NCBI GenBank assembly: GCA_023424095.1
Contig: JAFAEG010000123.1
Span: forward strand, 1 to 23,159
DNA from: Pseudomonadota bacterium
GTDB lineage: Bacteria; Pseudomonadota; Alphaproteobacteria; Sphingomonadales; Sphingomonadaceae
Length of the DNA stretch: 23,159 nt
Direction of reading: 5' to 3'
Position 1 is the first letter of the stretch. Each line of letters starts with the position of its first letter. A program made the translations under genes and the position numbers. The notes under the pieces are model-generated. The model worked only from the letters and a program-made list of their open reading frames with translations, did no database searches and was not told where the DNA came from. Shown piece after piece: positions 21,183 to 23,159 of the stretch.

Positions 21183-21908
21183 TCAGAAGCCGCCGGTCAC
21201 ATTCATCACATAGCCCTGCCCCGACAGGGTGAAGCCGGCCGCTTCCATGCGCGGCTGCAGCGCCGGATCGATCGAGCGAATGAGCGCGCTCGCGGTGTAG
21301 CGGCCGTCGCCCGACAGGCGCAGTTCCAGCGTCTCCATGCTCGATTGGCTGGCCAGAGCGATCAGCAGGGCGCCCGCGTCGCAGCGCGCATTGCCGCTCA
21401 GCCCCTGCGGCAAAGCGACCCCGCCGAAATCGCCGCCGATCGTCGCCCGCACCGTCCCGGCCGCCTCGACGCACTGGCCTTCCTCCAAACGGGCGGTCAG
21501 GTCGCCAAGGTCGAGCTGCGCGACCGGCAGCCGCCCGAGCGCCCCCGGCGTCAGCATCAGCCGGCCGGTCACATCGTCGAAGCCGAAGCCGGTGCGCGTG
21601 ACATTGGCCGCGCCGGACAGCGCGTCACCCGCCTGCCCCTCCGCCCGGTTCAGCGCGAACCGCGCCCGTCCGGTGAGCAATGGCAGAGCGTGCAGGCCGG
21701 CGCTCAGATCGCCCAGCCCGACCGGGCCCAATTGCGCTTCCTTGAACGCCCCGCGCCAGATGCTGCCCTGCACCTGGCGCGCCGCCAGGCCGTGATTGCC
21801 GAGCCCGAACCAGTCGACCCCGAGCCGCATCGGCAGCAGCGCCAGCAGAGCGAGGAAGAAGCTGCCGAGGAACAGCAAGGTCCGGCCGATGGGAAGCCTG
21901 ATCCGCAT
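21183..21908 (-). CDS. gspN: Type II secretion system protein N
   Basis: GspN is an accessory protein of type II secretion, anchored in the inner membrane and extending into the periplasm. The 241-residue product has one N-terminal helix (LLFLGSFFLALLALLPM) and a beta-rich remainder with the family signatures GSIWRGAFKEAQLG, SAGLHALPLLTGRARF and LSGQGYVMNVTGG. The ATG at 21908 overlaps the gspM stop by one base (TGATG). A GTG at 21911 is an alternative that overlaps by 4 bases. The L-M-N order matches gsp operons. The family is less conserved than the core proteins, so the call rests on both pattern and position. Confidence 0.87.
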   Translation of the reverse strand: MRIRLPIGRTLLFLGSFFLALLALLPMRLGVDWFGLGNHGLAARQVQGSIWRGAFKEAQLGPVGLGDLSAGLHALPLLTGRARFALNRAEGQAGDALSGAANVTRTGFGFDDVTGRLMLTPGALGRLPVAQLDLGDLTARLEEGQCVEAAGTVRATIGGDFGGVALPQGLSGNARCDAGALLIALASQSSMETLELRLSGDGRYTASALIRSIDPALQPRMEAAGFTLSGQGYVMNVTGGF

Positions 21909-22366
21909 CACTCGACCCTTTCCAGGCTTGCCTGGACCGAAATGGTCTGGTTGGCGCCGGCGGTCGCGGTCAGCGAACGGACGGCGATGCCGCGCGTCTC
22001 CAATTGCCCGAGCCAGGCGAAGAAATTGGCGGGGCGCAGCTGCGGGCTGCTGATCGACGCCTGGTCCGGCCGGTTGCCGGTCACCGCCATGTTGGTGAAG
22101 CCCTGCTCGGTCGCCGACTGGGTCAGGAAGGGCGCGAGCGGGCCGATCGCCTCGGTTGGGGCCGCCGCGCCGCGATTATAAGCGGAGGCATCGGCCCGCG
22201 CCTGGGCCAGTGCGGTCGACGCCGCCTGCAGCCGCGCATCGGCGGTCGCGCGTGCGTCCATCAGCGGCCGAACGAACAGGAACCAGGCCAGCACCAAAGC
22301 CAGCAAAGAGCCGGCAATGGCGAGCAGGCGCTGTTCACGCACGCTGCGGGCGGACCACCAGCTCAT
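21908..22366 (-). CDS. gspM: Type II secretion system protein M
   Basis: GspM joins GspL in the inner-membrane platform of the type II secretion machine. The 152-residue product has a short cytoplasmic start, one membrane helix (LLAIAGSLLALVLAWFLFV at about 14-32), a coiled-coil-like stretch (LMDARATADARLQAASTALA) and a periplasmic ferredoxin-like domain (about 85-150, with NFFAWLGQLETRGIAVRSLT). The ATG overlaps the gspL stop by 4 bases and its own stop overlaps gspN, so the three are coupled. Length is typical. Confidence 0.9.
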   Translation of the reverse strand: MSWWSARSVREQRLLAIAGSLLALVLAWFLFVRPLMDARATADARLQAASTALAQARADASAYNRGAAAPTEAIGPLAPFLTQSATEQGFTNMAVTGNRPDQASISSPQLRPANFFAWLGQLETRGIAVRSLTATAGANQTISVQASLERVE

Positions 22367-23159
22367 CGCCGCGCCCCCAAAGTGAGATCGGCGGCGGCGC
22401 GGCCGCTGAGGTTGGTCGGTGCACCGCTCGATGCCTGCACACCCCGCTGCTCGATACGGGTGCGAATGCCCTCGATCGTCGCCGGGCTGTCGGCCAGCAG
22501 CGACGCGCGCAGCGACCCGTCCGGCTGGAAGACGATCCGGGTCAGTTCCGCATTCGGCGTGTCGCGGATCGATTCGAACAGAGCGGCCGCGACCGGGCCG
22601 AAGCCGCCGCCCGGCCGCCCGCCCGGCACGCTGCCGATCGCCGCGCGCAATTCGTTCGCCTCCGCCTCGATCCGGTCGGCCGCCTGGCTGGTGCGGACGA
22701 TGGCGACGATCTCGATCGCCAGCGAGACGAGCAACAGGATCAGGCCGAACAGGAACAGCCGCTTGAGGCTCGTCCGCGCCACAACCCGCTCCCGCCGCCG
22801 CGCGAACGGACCCTGCCGCAGATCGACGGCCGGATCGGCCAGCGCCGGGCCGAAGCCGGAGTCGCGCAGGCCCTCGTCAATGTCGGTGACCCGGGCGTCG
22901 CCGATCAGCAATGCGGCCAGCTCGTCCTCGATCGCGAACGCCTGGGCCACGCCGCGATAGTCCGCCGCCGCAGCGAGGCCGCGATAGCGCACCAGCCCTT
23001 CGCCGGGCGCCAGCAGCAGCAAGGGCGCGGGAATGATCAGATCCGGCTCCAGCCCCAGCGCCCGCGCCTCATCGAGCCAGGCCTGCATCCGCGCCGCCGG
23101 CACCGCCGCGATCGCGTGCAGGCCATTTTCCCGCCGCCCCGCCGCGACATGCATCGCGT
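22363..23159 (-). CDS. gspL: Type II secretion system protein L (5' end cut by window)
   Basis: GspL links the cytoplasmic ATPase GspE to the inner-membrane platform. At least 263 residues are visible; the reading frame continues open past the window edge, so the N-terminus is missing. The visible part has the end of the actin-like cytoplasmic domain (QAWLDEARALGLEPDLIIPA and GLVRYRG), a membrane helix (RLFLFGLILLLVSLAIEIVA), a helical neck and a periplasmic ferredoxin-like domain with SLRASLLADSPATIEGIRTR. An in-frame ATG at 23154 is not a plausible start because upstream domain sequence is expected. Its stop overlaps the gspM start (ATGA). Confidence 0.88.
   Translation of the reverse strand, partial: AMHVAAGRRENGLHAIAAVPAARMQAWLDEARALGLEPDLIIPAPLLLLAPGEGLVRYRGLAAAADYRGVAQAFAIEDELAALLIGDARVTDIDEGLRDSGFGPALADPAVDLRQGPFARRRERVVARTSLKRLFLFGLILLLVSLAIEIVAIVRTSQAADRIEAEANELRAAIGSVPGGRPGGGFGPVAAALFESIRDTPNAELTRIVFQPDGSLRASLLADSPATIEGIRTRIEQRGVQASSGAPTNLSGRAAADLTLGARR

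Overview
This is a GC-rich bacterial chromosome segment, most likely from an alphaproteobacterium of the order Sphingomonadales. The evidence is the ffh-rpsP-rimM and dapF-mtaB-ftsY gene orders, a ribosomal protein S16 with a long Ala/Glu tail, a GCCGGGG-type inverted repeat common in sphingomonads, an Fe-type superoxide dismutase, and a gspL-gspM-gspN block. I see no phage, insertion sequence, CRISPR array, rRNA or tRNA. Coding is dense and no gene-free stretch exceeds about 255 bases.

Bases 1-2660 (minus strand) hold the signal-recognition-particle/ribosome operon ffh, rpsP, rimM, with a REP-like inverted repeat after rimM. The ffh leader has a good sigma-70-type promoter, a small hairpin and an intrinsic terminator before the ffh start codon, which suggests attenuation or a short RNA. 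A divergent gene encodes a membrane GGDEF-EAL protein (cyclic-di-GMP turnover). Bases 4547-9857 (plus) hold dapF, mtaB, ftsY, yciB and a YadG/YadH-like ABC exporter. Each gene overlaps the next by exactly 4 bases, so they form one translationally coupled operon that ends at a bidirectional terminator shared with sodB.

Bases 9915-12074 hold sodB (minus, with a strong leader hairpin beside its ribosome binding site), a secreted TPR protein (minus) and a HAD-family phosphatase (plus).

Bases 12078-16033 (minus) are the least explained region. In transcription order they hold an ECF-like sigma factor, a four-helix membrane protein coupled to it, a palindrome-rich gap, a 44-residue peptide gene, an imperfect terminator, two overlapping genes for proteins with similar architecture (histidine-containing beta core plus HEAT-like helices), and a VanZ-like membrane protein. 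This layout resembles a peptide-modification or small-membrane-protein cassette. It is the best candidate in the window for an undescribed system, but its function is inference only.

Bases 16244-21182 (plus) hold an apparently intact CHASE2 adenylate/guanylate cyclase, a FecR-like secreted protein, a membrane protein with a cyclic-nucleotide-binding-like fold, and a periplasmic TPR protein with a TonB-like C-terminus. Together they suggest a cell-envelope cyclic-nucleotide signalling module. Bases 21183-23159 (minus) hold gspN, gspM and a gspL cut by the window edge, which are inner-membrane parts of a type II secretion system.
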